Shown: positions 1 to 12,004, numbered from the stretch's first letter. The stretch is DNA of 64,000 nucleotides from Pseudoscleropodium purum (GCA_963969395.1 OZ017795.1:23231063-23295062); one strand, 5' to 3'. The notes: generated from the sequence alone by a model not told the origin. Numbers and translations: made by a program.

Positions 1-299
1 CCAAAAGCTACACAAAAACAATGGTGTGGGTTTTAAGTTATTTGTAGTTTATATTGGACACGGACAGGGCTTCTGTGGCGGGAGTACGACGAATGATGCA
101 CATCCTTATCTTTCCGGTTCCATTAAACTTACTGTGCGGGGGGGTTCTTTCTGACCAACAATTTGGCTCGAAAAAAAAAAAAAGCAATAAGGTTGAAGGT
201 CCATAATTGAAGTGCCCATTTAAGTGAGAGCTGAAACTTGAATTGAGGGAGATTAAATATTTTTTGAAATGTTTTATCAAAACTGTATGTGAAAGACAA
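1..299. other. Intergenic, no gene seen
   Basis: No exon or RNA gene is convincing here. The first 160 bases are less AT-rich than what follows, and a minus-strand open frame crosses them, but it has no recognisable motif and ends in poly-A/T runs. It could be the margin of something outside the window. Confidence 0.4.
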
Positions 300-530
300 G
301 TGGAATTGAGATCTAACCCAAGTTGTTTCATATTTTTTGGAGCTTTGTGGAATTAGTTATGAATTTTTGAAGTTGAAATGGCATATAGGGCTTGAAAATT
401 GCCCACCTCCTCAAATGTACATTGTTTGTACATTGCTCGTACAACAACAGAAAAAAAGAAGCAAAGTCTACAAATAGTGCACATTTGAGGAGGTTAGTGA
501 TTTTAGAGTTTGATACTTTAAGAACCTCCT
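300..530 (+). repeat. Dispersed repeat family A, copy 1
   Basis: The segment starts near an 'acccaagttgtttcatattt' stretch, runs through 'ttggagctttgtggaattag', and contains two short inverted arms: CACCTCCTCAAATGT at 404-418 and ACATTTGAGGAGGT at 481-494. The same order recurs at 7,862-8,105 (direct) and 9,636-9,760 (inverted), so it is a mobile or formerly mobile repeat. No coding sequence is seen. Confidence 0.7.
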
Positions 531-2529
531 ATCTTATGGGTCGTTGCACCTTCGTCTCCCTCATTCTCAATCTTCAAAGAATGAGGACATAGCATTCTCT
601 CAACCATGCCTTGCAGAGGGTCCATTCTTTAAAGATTGAAAAGTTTTTTTCTTCTCCTCTTGAAGAGAAAGTTGAGAAACCATGGTGAAGATTAACAAGT
701 TGTGTCCACTCTCATTCTTCACACATTGAGAAGGCTCCTATAGTAATTGGCTCATCTTTTCACTCTACACCTTCTCATCCTTCATAGAAGTTTCATTCTC
801 AAAGAAGATGTGACAACCCCTAAATATAAATGTTTTTGAGTGACCATCCAACATTATACTCTTCTTTTGTCGTAGATGAAATCACTAAATTATAACAAAA
901 TTTTAGAATGGTAATACTATCACCAGATGAATGTACATATTTGGATGAATAAAATTAATTTCATCCTTGTATTGCATGCTTAAACTTTTAACCTTGAAAC
1001 ATCTACAACAATGCTTAGAATTTTTTGGAGTTCTACCAAGTGTTTTCCTTCAATTCTCATATTAAACTAGTTTTTCAAGTAGTGAATCAAATTATCTTTT
1101 CTATGTACATTTATTCATTGGTTTACTCCAATATTTTCAAATTGCAATTAGGGTGGTTCCAATTCCACTAGCCTAAAATACTAGTTGAATAGCTTTCTAA
1201 TTATATAATAATGTAAAAATTTGGCTTTTGCCATGATGAACTTAACTATATTGTACACCTAAGGTTAAAATTTTAGATTTTAAAGCATAATTCTTATTTG
1301 ATATGATTTTTAAAAAAAAATTCTTTAAGAAATTCACAATAATTTGAAATTTTCTGAAATTTTCTAAAATTTTCATTACTTATAGAATACATAAAGTCTC
1401 GTCTTTTAAAAATAAAATAAAATAATTTATGTTCATAATAAGTGGCTCTATAGAGAAGGAAAAATAAAAGATATTGAAGTTCTTAACAAAGTGATGGACT
1501 CTATCATTAAAGGGCTAAAAACTAAAAGTTCAAATTTCAAAAAATGGATGAATACAAATATATTCTAACTATACAAAGTCTTGTTTTTTGCATTTATCTA
1601 AATGTTTGAAGAATTTTGTATTATTTCTCTTAAAATTTGTATAGTGAAAACATTTAGAGTTTTTCTTTAAAGATATTCCATAATTTAAGGAGCATTGGCA
1701 TATTTGCTTGGATGTCTAATCTCAATAAATAACATTTTGATTTCAAAAAATGACCCAACAAGATCAAATTGAATAAAAAAAAGGGGGGGGGGGGTGGTGG
1801 TGAAATAAAACACTTAAAATATCACCATAACTAAAATTTAACATTTTGAACTCAAAGAAATAATTATTGGAAAATGAACAAATTTTGTTTAAGAAACAAA
1901 TCCTAAATTATTTACTTAAGTTGTAATCTTAATTTTCCAATTTTAGACACCCCAATAATCTTTAAGAGGTTAATCCTTACCTACACATGTAAGTATCTTC
2001 ATTAGTCTATTGAAGATGCCTTTCACTAATAAACTTTTTAATTGCTTTAATATCGTAGGATTTGGAATAATACGTAAATTTGTTGTTATATCCAACTTCT
2101 TGAATTTCTTAAAGTTCCCTTTATAATCATAATAGTTAAACATGATTTATAGGGATTATTTAAAAGTTTGAACCTGAAAATTTCTTAAAGAAACCTTTCT
2201 TTCAAATAAATTTAGGCACATATAAATCACTATTTTAAAAGCACATAGTTTTGCCACTAAAATTCTAGTACAATTTAACCAAATAATAAGTGCAAATATT
2301 TAATAAAGAATTGAGCCATTGTTGCATTAGAAGAACAAAAAATGAAAATCATACAAATCTTGTAAAAATCACATTCCCTAGCTCAAGAAATATACATGTT
2401 TAGACATATATACCACAAATTATTGTATTGAATATCATAATACACTAAAAAATCATAGATTTGAAGGTTGAAAATTAAGTTATAATCTTCAGATTGTCTA
2501 AAAAGAAAAAGAAATCAATTTAAAAAAAA
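531..2529. other. AT-rich intergenic DNA
   Basis: Low-complexity AT-rich sequence with poly-A runs and one long G run near 1,785-1,795. Reading frames are short and full of stops in both directions. I see no gene, RNA gene or clear transposon end. Confidence 0.5.
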
Positions 2530-3400
2530 ACTTAATTATTTTTCTTTTGCATATTTAACCGTAAGATTTTCCACTACATTGGTATAAGAATTTGGGTAAG
2601 AAATTCTTAAGATCTTTTCCTCATGGATTTGCAAGATATTATGTTCAAAGTGAAGAAAGTGGGGGTTTGAGCACATTCATCAATTAGATTCTTCGACTTC
2701 AAATGAATCTTCCTAACTTACAAGCTAACTTGACAATTCTGCACCAAAAATTAAATTTGATTTTAAATTTTTGATGTTGAAGATTTGAATTTATAGTCTA
2801 TTAAAAAAACTCAAAACAACGATGTGATTTCCATTCTTTAAAAATTTGTTAAGAAGAAGTCGGTACAGGATTGAAGGAAAAAATAAATCACAAATAGCTC
2901 TAAGATGAAATTGAAACTTACAAATTCCAACAATGAGATTGTTCTAGCAAGTATATTTAAACTTGGAGAACTTCTTTTTTTCTAAAATTGCAAAAATTGA
3001 ATTTAGAAGCAAATCCAATCCATTATTTTCTCAAGGAGTTTCTATGATTGCATGCAAAACAAGAAGCTCCATAACTTTTACATTATTCTACTATTCCAAG
3101 TGGAATGAATCAAAGCTTTCCATATAGATAAAAATATAATCTATGAGTATAAAAATCATTTCAGGATTTTGTGAATTTTCTTTGTTGCGAAGTCTCTCAC
3201 AATTTGAGGTTATTGTTGCATAAATTTTGTTCCTAAGCATTGATTGAATTTTAAAAAAATAAATTATTCTTATAAATCTAATGAATTTTCTATCTTAATA
3301 CAAGATTTGAGAAAATTATATAAAAAATTGAGGTTATATGAGCCTACTTAAAATCCTTATTGTCTCCTATAGGAACAATGACACTTTTGGAATTAATCCC
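2530..3400 (+). repeat. Dispersed repeat family B, copy 1
   Basis: This AT-rich segment aligns by eye with 4,030-4,930 and 21,290-22,190. Shared landmarks occur in the same order: a 'taaccgtaagat' motif, 'agatggaattgaa'-like text, 'aacaagaagctccataactt', a 'gaatgaatcaaagctttcca' stretch and a terminal 'caaaaattgagg'-like block. Copies are strongly diverged and carry no open frame of note. Confidence 0.6.
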
Positions 3401-4029
3401 TATTGATCCAAAGAAGGGGGGAGGGGGGGTAAACTTTTAAACTGGGCCAAAACTACCAAGAATTTGAGCAATTTGTTTTCTTATTTTTTCTTGAGATCAA
3501 ATAGGATGTAACCATAGGACCTTAAATTTCACATTGAGAGTGAGCATCTAAAAGGAATTCAAATTATTTGACTCCACAATTTAGTAAGTATTAAATTTTG
3601 AAGTTTTATTTGGGTCAATGGAAAAACAAGGCAATGCACCTTGAAAGAGCATATCTTAGCGAGAGTATTTTGAAATCATGACCTTTTGCACTTAGTGAAA
3701 GATAAGAGAGGTGAAAATGTCTATCTAAAATTTCACAACATTCCAAGCATTTTTCAATTCATGGTGGATCTTACAATGCATATTGGTCACTAAAATGAGA
3801 GTAGTGTTTGTAAGTAAAACAAGAATGGGTGCACTTGTCTTCTACTTGAGCTCCTTGGATATGAACTTTTTGAGATGGATGTGCCCTCTTTGAGATAGGC
3901 AACAATTGCGTTGGTTAGCTGACTTTTTAGTCTATGCCCAAACTGCCCCCCCTCCCAAAAAAGAGAGTTGTGAACTACAATATACCATTCAACTAAAAAA
4001 ATCCACAAGGCGGAGTTTAACCCCTAAAT

Positions 4030-4930
4030 TCCCAAGGCCATTTTTCTGTCAAAAACCACTCAAAACTGTCGTTTTTGTTGCGTTCATCCAAGAATACCAA
4101 AAAAAAATCATTTTTTCAGAATCTAACCGTAGGATCTTGTACTTTACTTGTCTTAGCTTACATGGTAAAAATTTCATGAAGTTTGACCGTATAGATTGGA
4201 AGATATTAGCATTCAAAGTTGAAAAAGAAGGTTTTTTTGAACATTGGCCTGTAATTTCAGATGACTTTGATTGCCAATTGTGGAATTTTTTTGCACTATA
4301 GACTTTGAATTCAAGATTTTTTATGTTGAAAAATTGAGTTGAAAGTCTAGGCAAAAGATTAAAAAAAAAAATACTTGATTTTCATTCTTTAAAAAAATGC
4401 TAAGTAGAAGTAGATCCAAGATTGGAAAAAAAACTAAATTGTTAATAACTCCAAGATGGAATTGAACGACAATAATCCCAATGGTGAGATTATTTTAGCA
4501 ATCAAATACAACATTCACAAAAAAAATTGTGAAAATTGCATTCATAAATGAACCCTACAAGTTATTTTTTCAAGAAGATGCTAAAATTGCCCAAAAAAAC
4601 AAAATTGTCTTTAACTTTCTCATTATTAGTCCAAATAGAACAAATCAAAGCTTCGCATGTAGACAAAAATAAAACATTACAGGGAAACAAAATGAAATTT
4701 TATTTTGATTGTTTGCAAGTTTTTTGTGCTACCCATCGAGTTCAGTTTCAAGCTTTTGTGGTATAACTTTTGCTCCTGGGCACCAATTGAAATAAAAATT
4801 ATATTCCCACAAAATAATCAGTTTTTCTATCTTATGGGAAAGTTTCAAAACAATTCACCAAAAATTGAGATTATAGGCACATGCCCGAAATTTGATTTGT
4901 CCCTTGAGGGGACAATGGAAATTTAGGGAT
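4030..4930 (+). repeat. Dispersed repeat family B, copy 2
   Basis: This is the copy most similar to the one at 21,290-22,190. Both begin with a 'gtcaaaaaccactcaaaact'-like block followed by a 'ctaaccgtagg' motif and share the later landmarks described for copy 1. Overlapping open frames on both strands (3,906-4,354) are not conserved between copies and look accidental. Confidence 0.65.
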
Positions 4931-4995
4931 TAATTCAAAATTTCATGAAACTACCACCATTGAATTCATAATATAGTCTATTTTCTAGAAACTAC

Positions 4996-5240
4996 CACTA
5001 CAAGAAATCAGTGTTTGAATTGACATGTCCAAATTGTCAAGAAAATGTCCGGATTGACAAAAAAAAAATGTCCGAGTTGACAGAATATTGATAGGTAAAG
5101 TGTTTGAATTAACAAAAAGTGACATCATTCCCTTATATTTATATTATTTTTTAAATTGAAAATTTGAGAACGGGCAACCCAAGAAAGGAAGAGGGTCAGC
5201 GACCAGAAAATGGTCGCTCGGGTCATTAATTTGAGGGGTT
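4996..5240 (+). mobile_element. CACTA-type transposon end with subterminal repeats
   Basis: The sequence CACTACAAGAAATCAGTG at 4,996 matches the usual start of En/Spm (CACTA) terminal inverted repeats. It is followed by several short motifs of the type TGTCC-n-TTGACA in both orientations (about 5,020-5,085), as in CACTA subterminal regions, and by a small hairpin (AGCGACC at 5,198-5,204 pairs with GGTCGCT at 5,212-5,218). I could not find a matching opposite end, so this may be a solo or truncated end. Confidence 0.5.
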
Positions 5241-6379
5241 TAGAAAACAAATTGAAATCACATAATTTCCACTTATCAAACCCTACTAAGAAATATGTGT
5301 ACCTCTGCGAATTTGTTTCGTCATGTAATATTTGTAATGAATGATAGCCCCTTTTTTTCTCTTGGAAACAAGCTGACATTTTATTCCGTCCACTGCACGA
5401 AATACATTGATCATCATAGCCACTGACCGCGCTCTTATTATTACTGTAGTAAGTTAAGTAAGTTATTCCCAATTTTGTCGACCTGAAAAATGTCCGTCCT
5501 GGGTTTTTTTTTTCCTACACAAATTTGTCTTTCTGACATATGTACCTTGGACCGATCAAGCGAAAAAATTTAAGTGGCCTGCATCAGGTTCTGCACCCCC
5601 TGCCCCCATTCAAATATCTGGCATGCTTCAGGTCGGGTTTTGACACACTTGGGAGAAAGGCAGCCAAAGCATGCGAAAGGCCCAATTTCAAAGTCTGGCA
5701 AGCTTGGACATCCATACAAAGTATGTTAAGCTTAAGTACGACCACGTCCTCGTTGTAGTGGAGAATACCGTGGTCAAGTATTGACCGTAGTTGGGTGTGT
5801 GGTTTAATTAAAAGGCGGGTGTCCCCCAAACCACCACTATTTGCTATTTTGTAACCTAGTTACTTTAGTTGAGACGGTCCAATTTTAATTGGTTTTCTTG
5901 TTGGCAAGTGAAAGGAGGTTTGAATGCTGGATACCATATGCAGAAGTTACGCAGGGTCAAAATTTGTTTGGGGGTAGAGGTTTAGAATCCTGGTTTCTTC
6001 TGCATACTTACATATTGATTTTGGAGATGTACACAAAGTGATGATGGCGGGTTTTGGATCACACTGTGTGCATTTGGAGGTGAGTGCCCACTTTATTATA
6101 TCCATAAAATGAATCTGTTTCGTGTCAAATGGTTGAGAGAAAAAAAAAAAAAAACCTTGTTTTAGTTTTTCTTTTTCTTTTCTTGAAACATACGAACATT
6201 ATTCTTTTGGTTCCTTTATTATGAAAACTTGAATGACAAGAGATTTAAATTATTGCAAAAAAAAAAAATCCTGGGTAATGAAGTTTGATTAAGCATAAGT
6301 TTTTTTTATCAACTGTCATATCATTCTCAGTCAGTCTGTCTGAGACCCACTCAGTGCCTTCCTACTATTTTACTAATTA
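5241..6379. other. Intergenic, mixed composition
   Basis: Base composition is closer to that of genes than in the flanks, but the open frames (for example 5,540-5,758 and 5,584-5,829 on opposite strands) have no recognisable motif or splice structure. It may be part of the CACTA-type element that starts at 4,996, or degraded genic DNA. Confidence 0.3.
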
Positions 6380-6700
6380 ATAAAGGGGGGTGGGGGGTTC
6401 CTTTTTTTTTTTCCTTAAAAACACATGGACGATTTCCATTGACCAAATGGGAAACAGTACATCACACCAGAGGACTGAGCCTCAGCCAAGGAATGCAATA
6501 AAACCTGAAGAAACTAATCAAGGTTTTGAGCAAGTGAAAAAACAAAAGATTTCATTGGGGCGGGGGGGTTCGTTTTTTTCTTCTTAAAAACACATGACGC
6601 ACCAGAGGACTGAGCCTCAGCAAAGGAATGCAATAAAACCTGAAGAAACTAATCAAGGTTTCGAGCAAATGAAAAAAACGAAAGATTTCATGGCAAGTCC
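6380..6700 (+). repeat. Tandem duplication of a ~130-190 bp segment
   Basis: Two adjacent copies each run from a G-rich stretch plus poly-T ('ccttaaaaacacatg') through 'ccagaggactgagcctcag' to 'gaaactaatcaaggttt'. The conserved cores are about 6,462-6,562 and 6,597-6,695 and differ by only a few bases. The open frames in the two copies (6,390-6,587 and 6,594-6,824) are similar only because the DNA is duplicated; I do not call them genes. Confidence 0.8.
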
Positions 6701-7004
6701 TCAGTCCTCATGTAACTTAATCTCCGTCCATTCAATTGAGCTTACTAAGTCAATAAGATCAGTTCACGGTGCCCATCAAATCCAGAATTTTGTGACACAA
6801 CAACCAAGGGAAGTTCAGTCATAATTGCTGCTGAAACATACTGTACTTCAAACATACTTCAAACATATTCAATGAACTAATTACACTTACTGAAGCCTCG
6901 GGGGAACAACAAATCAGTCCACCTTAGCTTCCCATTAACGCAAAACCTTGACTTTAACCGAGGATTGACTAACACCCAAACTCCCCAAGAGAGCAAACGG
7001 AGGT

Positions 7005-7088
7005 TCAGTTCCTGAGAGAGTGCGTTCCTGAGAGAGTGCGTTCCTGAGAGAGTGCGTTCCTGAGAGAGTGCGTTCCTGAGAGTGCGTC
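7005..7088 (+). repeat. Minisatellite, 16-bp unit x ~5
   Basis: The unit GCGTTCCTGAGAGAGT repeats head to tail about five times with almost no divergence; the last copy is shortened. Confidence 0.9.
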
Positions 7089-7089
7089 A

Positions 7090-7780
7090 GTATGATAAGT
7101 TAGACTTTTTTCTTTTGATTCCGTTTCTTCTTCTGTAGGATAGCCACGTACGTACACTGCAGGCACTCAGGCACTCACCGTCGGACACAGAGACGCAACT
7201 GACAGACACACAGACAAACAGGAAAAGTCCTGCCACACTCACTCACTGCCTTCGAAAACGAGTCATTACAAAACTCATCTTCACTCGTCGTTCAAAGGCC
7301 GCCCCGCCCCGCCTCGCCTCGCCCGGGCTTTTCTGCTGAGCTTCTGCTGGTGAACATCTGCGCTTCAGTTCTGCACTTCAGTTCTGTGCAGTCATCTGGT
7401 TTAGAGAAGAAAGCCGGGGAAAATACAAAAGAAAGCAGGCGGAAACTGTTATAAAAATATGGTTCACAGGTGCATAATCAATGCCTGAGAGTCAGTCGGT
7501 CAGTCGGTCAGTCGGTCGGTCGTCTTCAATTTTCTTTAAGTGCTGTAGGTTAAGTTAGGGCTTTGTCCTGGAGGAAAAAGAAAAGAAAAAAGAAGAAGAA
7601 GAAGAAGAAGAAGGAGAGGTTTATAAGATATTATAAGACTAATTAAGGAATCAGTGAGGAATCAAACTATCAAAAGGATTGGCAGTGAGAGCTGTGATTG
7701 CCATTTCAACCCAGCATGAGTCTCACACGACCCAATGAACTCACGGTGAAGGTATGGGAGGTTCATGAACTGACCATGTA
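7090..7780 (+). promoter_or_regulatory. GC-rich patch: possible orphan promoter and first exon
   Basis: This stretch stands out from its AT-rich surroundings: a C-rich run at about 7,300-7,325, GTCAGTCG repeats near 7,495-7,525 and a (GAA)n tract at 7,575-7,617, all of which resemble a plant leader region. An ATG at 7,717 in a fair context opens a short frame (MSLTRPNELTVK) that runs into a possible 5' splice site (AAG|GTATGG). No downstream exon is recognisable before repeat family A begins near 7,862, so this may be a truncated gene or chance. Confidence 0.25.
7575..7617 (+). repeat. (GAA)n microsatellite
   Basis: A purine tract dominated by GAA triplets. Confidence 0.9.
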
Positions 7781-7861
7781 AGAGCTGGAACTTGGGTTTT
7801 GTTTGGGGGGAGGTGGAATTTCTTGAAATTGATTTTTTCAGAATTTTTTTTGGGGGGGGGA

Positions 7862-8105
7862 TGAGAAGTAGAATTGGCGTCTAATGTAACCCAAGTTGTT
7901 TTGTATTTTTTGGAGCTTTGTGGAATTAGTTATGGAATTTTGAAGTTGAAGTGGCATAGGGCTCTAATAGCGTCCATTTTTAAAAAATGTATGCTTGCTT
8001 GTACATGGCTAAAGGCTACAAAAAAAAGGTAACATGTGCATGTAATACACATTCAAGGAGGTGGATGCTTAAAAACCTATGCGCTTTTAGAACCTCCTAC
8101 CTAAC
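7862..8105 (+). repeat. Dispersed repeat family A, copy 2
   Basis: A direct copy of the 300-530 repeat: the same 'acccaagttgtt', 'ttggagctttgtggaattag' and 'agaacctcctac' landmarks occur in the same order. The inverted CCTCC/GGAGG arms are partly decayed here. Confidence 0.65.
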
Positions 8106-9635
8106 ATCGCATAAATAAGCAAGTGATTCAACGTGCTCCCTTGTAAGAGCATCGACACTATTGCATAAGAAATGTGACTTAGCAAAGGACCTAAGTATGC
8201 ATTGTCAACTTTGTTGATGTAGACCTGGTGCTATCTTGCTCCCCCCCTCCACTCTTCTATAGCGAGGCACTACAACATGCTATACTTTTCAGCTATTGTT
8301 CATCCACGCATCATATTTGCTGGCCATATTGATAGAAAGATGACAATTGTTTGTCGAGGATACCTTGAAATCACAGCTCAGTATAGTGGATAATGACAAG
8401 GAAAGATGGCGTGCCAAACCATTTTTTTGGACTAGGCTAGCCTGGATTTCACTATCCTTGAGTCCATAATGGAAGGGAGAGGGGGTGACAATACTTTTGG
8501 GCTTAATAGCCATTGTGCTAGCCCATATACTAACCAACAATAATGATGCTCTTACTGTGTCGAAAATCTTTTAGTAGGGTCTTGGTGGTAGTGAGAAGGG
8601 AATATTGTATTGTCTTAGAATGCATTTTTTAAAAATAATTCTATGAATAAACTACGATATTTCAAAGTTTTAAAAATAGGATTAGGGGTAATCAACTATA
8701 AGCTCTTTGGAATGGTGGAAGTGGGTATTTTAGGCAAAGAATCTGGATTGTGAGGTTTTAGAAAGCAGTCAAAATTAGGTATAGTTATATTAAGGTGAAA
8801 AACATTTTTAAAATTGTCAAAATAAACAATTGAGCAATATAGTTGGAGGCACCTTTTCTAGAAAGAAAAAAAATAATAAGGGGTATTAGAAGTAATTATA
8901 TGAGTCATTCTTAGTTGTAATAGTTGTGTCAAAGGAAGGTTTAATTAGAAATAGTAAAAAGAAACACAACACCCAACTCCATTAAACCCTAGTTTTGGTG
9001 CTTCAATATATTTCATCATGTGTTTTTTACTACCTCTAGCTCTTGGTTCTACATTGCACGCACTTTACAATTAACTATATTGGCAATAAAAAATCATGAA
9101 TTTAAAAAAAAATTGAGTTTTTGGATAAGATGTGTAATTACTATGAATTTGCAAAGTAGAAGCTCCCAAGAACTTTGAAACCATCACATAGCTTGGTCAT
9201 AAAACCAAAATCTAGAGAATCAACAAACATAACCCAATTGTAGTTAAATGAAGGAATAATTGAATGGCACCTTTGGGGATGCTTTCAGTGGAATTCTATT
9301 TTATCAAGAAAGGAATTGGGATAATTATGTGTGTTTTCACCTTAATTTGAGATCTATATTTTGCAAACCTTTTAATGTCTTGCCTCCCACCATGTGCTCA
9401 AAATGTACTCTATTGTAAGATAGTTAATTGATCAATTACAATTTCACAAATGGAGTGGATACAAAAGTCTGTAAAATTCAAATTTGGTGTGTCTATCCTT
9501 GACATGGGAGGATGGGATGCATGGAGAAAATCTGGAGAGGCTTGGAGCCTTCTCATTTGATTTGATTCTATGTAAGACATAGGTTGTGTTGGAGTGGAAA
9601 TGCCTCTAGTATAAATTTTGCTTTTTCCTTGCACT
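8106..9635. other. AT-rich intergenic DNA
   Basis: No gene is seen. Open frames at 8,289-8,540 and 9,410-9,658 (minus) show no motif, and both strands are full of stops between them. The base composition is like other repeat desert in the window. Confidence 0.45.
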
Positions 9636-9760
9636 AGCAATGTACAAATAGTGCACATTTGAGGAGGTGGACACTTTTAGTGACCATTATGTTTTAACTT
9701 CAAAATTCATAACTAATTCTACAAAGTTCCAAAAAATATGAAATGTCTTAGGCTAAATGC
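9636..9760 (-). repeat. Dispersed repeat family A, copy 3 (inverted)
   Basis: Read on the minus strand, this segment contains the same 'catattttttggaactttgt' block, the 'aattagttatgaatttt' block and the CACCTCCTCAAATGT arm, in the order found in copies 1 and 2. Confidence 0.65.
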
Positions 9761-10169
9761 CAATTGCATTTGTCTTTCAAGATAAATTCATTTAATTTTT
9801 TTTCTTCCCAAAGTCTAACCTCCCCAAATTAATTATCACCTCGTAAATGGTTTCTTTGTGAACTTTTTACCTTAGATATAATTGGCTTGGAAGATATTGT
9901 GTACCATGGGACTAATAGAAAGACATGTTGCACATTCCACATGCACTTTCCACAAACATTCATTAGAACAAACAACAATTATATGAAACATCACCAACTT
10001 GGAACCATACTTGTTGTAGCTTTAGTCTACTTTGACAAATATTTTTCATATCACTATTTAACCTTGGAAGAAAACAACCCTCCAACCAAGGTAGTCACCA
10101 AAATATTTTGATTCATTGGACTAATACGTACATTCTTTATTTCTATAGTTAATAATGAAGTCATTCATC

Positions 10170-10392
10170 CACCACAAGAGAAAGGGGTATTTCAAGTGAG
10201 TTTTAAAGTATTGTAATAGACATAAGATTATAAGTAATGACCTTCAAGGAGATTTTTAGTAAAAATTTACTAGAAATATATGTATTTTTAGAAATTCTTT
10301 TACTGAAAATTTCCTTACAGGTTATTACTTATAATCTTATGTCTATGACCATACCTTAAAACTTGCTTAAAACACCCCTTTCTCTTGTAGTG
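10170..10392. mobile_element. 223-bp foldback element with CACTA-like ends
   Basis: Nearly the whole segment is one long imperfect inverted repeat with arms of about 100 bp. The left arm starts CACCACAAGAGAAAGGGG; the right arm, read on the other strand, starts CACTACAAGAGAAAGGGG. The block 'agacataagattataagtaa' is perfectly mirrored. The ends match CACTA-superfamily termini, which suggests a non-autonomous miniature element. I cannot see a clean 3-bp target duplication, and there is no coding sequence. Confidence 0.6.
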
Positions 10393-10479
10393 ACAACAAC
10401 AACAAAATACTCAAGCTATTTTCAAAAAATATCTTTTCATTGAATATATTTTTATCTACTTGGAAAGTCGTGATTCATT

Positions 10480-10570
10480 TTATTTAGATTCTTAAAAGAC
10501 AACATAATTGTTAGGATTGATATGTTTCAATTCCATCTTAGAGCTATTTGCAATTTAGGATTTCTTTCCT
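10480..10570 (-). repeat. Fragment of repeat family B (inverted)
   Basis: On the minus strand this reads like the 'agatggaattgaa' portion of family B (compare about 4,430-4,500). Only a fragment is present. Confidence 0.45.
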
Positions 10571-10857
10571 TAAAACTTTGCAATGCAATATTTCAAATCA
10601 AGAAGATTCCAAGTCTTACAATCTAGAATGGAAAACATTGATTTTTCTTTCAATTTAAATACCAATATCTTGCAATCTAATGATTGAAGTTTATGAAATT
10701 TCTTTCACACATTCACATACATTTTTAGTGCAAGACCTTTACAAGGATTTAGAGGTTATCGTATCCTTGAAATTTCTTAAAGTGCTTACTTAATCTTGGA
10801 ATGCTAAGTTGGTCATCTTGAAAATCATCCTTTTGGGTACAGTGTAGATCATTTGCT

Positions 10858-11015
10858 TACCCCCCCAGACATTCATTGGAGATCAAACACATGTCTCAAA
10901 ACCTCTCTTTTTTACACAAAATTCCATGGTAGAACATTTGCACTTCTATCATACATAAAAAGATTCTTTGTCATCCATCAAACACTGAAGGTTGCCACGG
11001 CATTATATGGTTAAA
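10858..11015 (+). repeat. Dispersed repeat family C, copy 1
   Basis: This segment aligns with 25,738-25,885. Shared landmarks are 'cattggagatcaaac', a 'cctctctttttacac' block, 'aagattctttg' and a final 'ggttaaa'. Both copies lie at the point where AT-rich desert changes to genic DNA. Confidence 0.6.
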
Positions 11016-11219
11016 TTTCTTCAAATTTTATATGTATTTGTAGTTTCATGAAATTGAACTGATATTAACCCATTGTTAAGGAATCTTAAAAACATGGAAG
11101 TGATGTATTTAAACTGATTCCTTCAACCGAGCGTTCTTTCAGAACAGTGTTGTCTTTAGAATGTGCGATTTTTTTAGAGATTCAGAACCTTGATAAATTA
11201 AGAAACTCAGACAGCAACT

Positions 11220-12004
11220 CCGAATCACTCATTACTTTCCCCCGGAATGGATGAATAATCTCGAACTCGGATGAGAATCATTAACGAAGAACTGCAAATT
11301 TGAGCTCACATCATCTCCGGGGGCGCCAAAAGAGTAGCCGGACTCGGAGGGCCGCAATTCCAAGTTTGAACGCAACCCGCGGCTCAGGACCCGCGCTGGC
11401 ACATGACGGGGACGGGTCTCGGACTCCCCGCAATTCAGGGTGGAAATCACGGGCCGGGTAGGTTGCGTTCGGTAAAGGGCCCTCCAACCCGACCCGCGCG
11501 ATTTCTGTCACCCTTGCCGGCACGCACACGCTCACCTGACACCCCCTGTGCACTCAGACACACCAGCCCCCCTTCTCCCTCGCAGAAGCTCGTCGTTCCT
11601 CTTGTTCTATCGCCGCTCACTGCTCCTTTTCCATAGATCGTGTTGTGTTTCTACGTTTCTGCATCGCTCAGGCTTTTGGTGCGCTTTACGCTGGTTGTTT
11701 TGAGCCATTTCCGAGGATTTTTGGTGGCGTATTGTGTTTGCGGCATTGTTTTGGGGGAACGCAATGGTGGACAGGGCGGAGGATGAGGACGGAGCGGGAT
11801 GAGGGGATGCGGTTGCGGTTGTTGTCGACTTTCTTGATGATGCTGCAGGCGCAGCCGTGTCCAGCGCGGTTCGGGGCAATGCAGGTGCAAGCGAAGGGAG
11901 GTGGTGGTTGTGTGTCGGAGGAAAGCAATTTGGCATTGGTTTGACGGTGTGGTGAGGGGGGGGGGGCGGAGGTGTAAGGAAGGCAGCTTAAAGTAGGAGG
12001 CAGT
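11220..12004 (+). promoter_or_regulatory. CpG-rich promoter and 5' leader of MAP70 gene
   Basis: Composition changes sharply from AT-rich to CpG-rich at about 11,220 and stays so up to the MAP70 start codon. C/T-rich stretches near 11,540-11,600 and several AG splice-acceptor-like sites suggest a long, possibly spliced 5' leader. Open frames on both strands (for example 11,645-11,944) look like by-products of GC richness, although one on the plus strand could act as an upstream open frame if this is transcribed. Confidence 0.5.

Noticed and set aside
3906..4354. 131- and 101-codon overlapping frames on opposite strands
   Set aside because: They fall inside repeat family B and are not preserved in the other copies.
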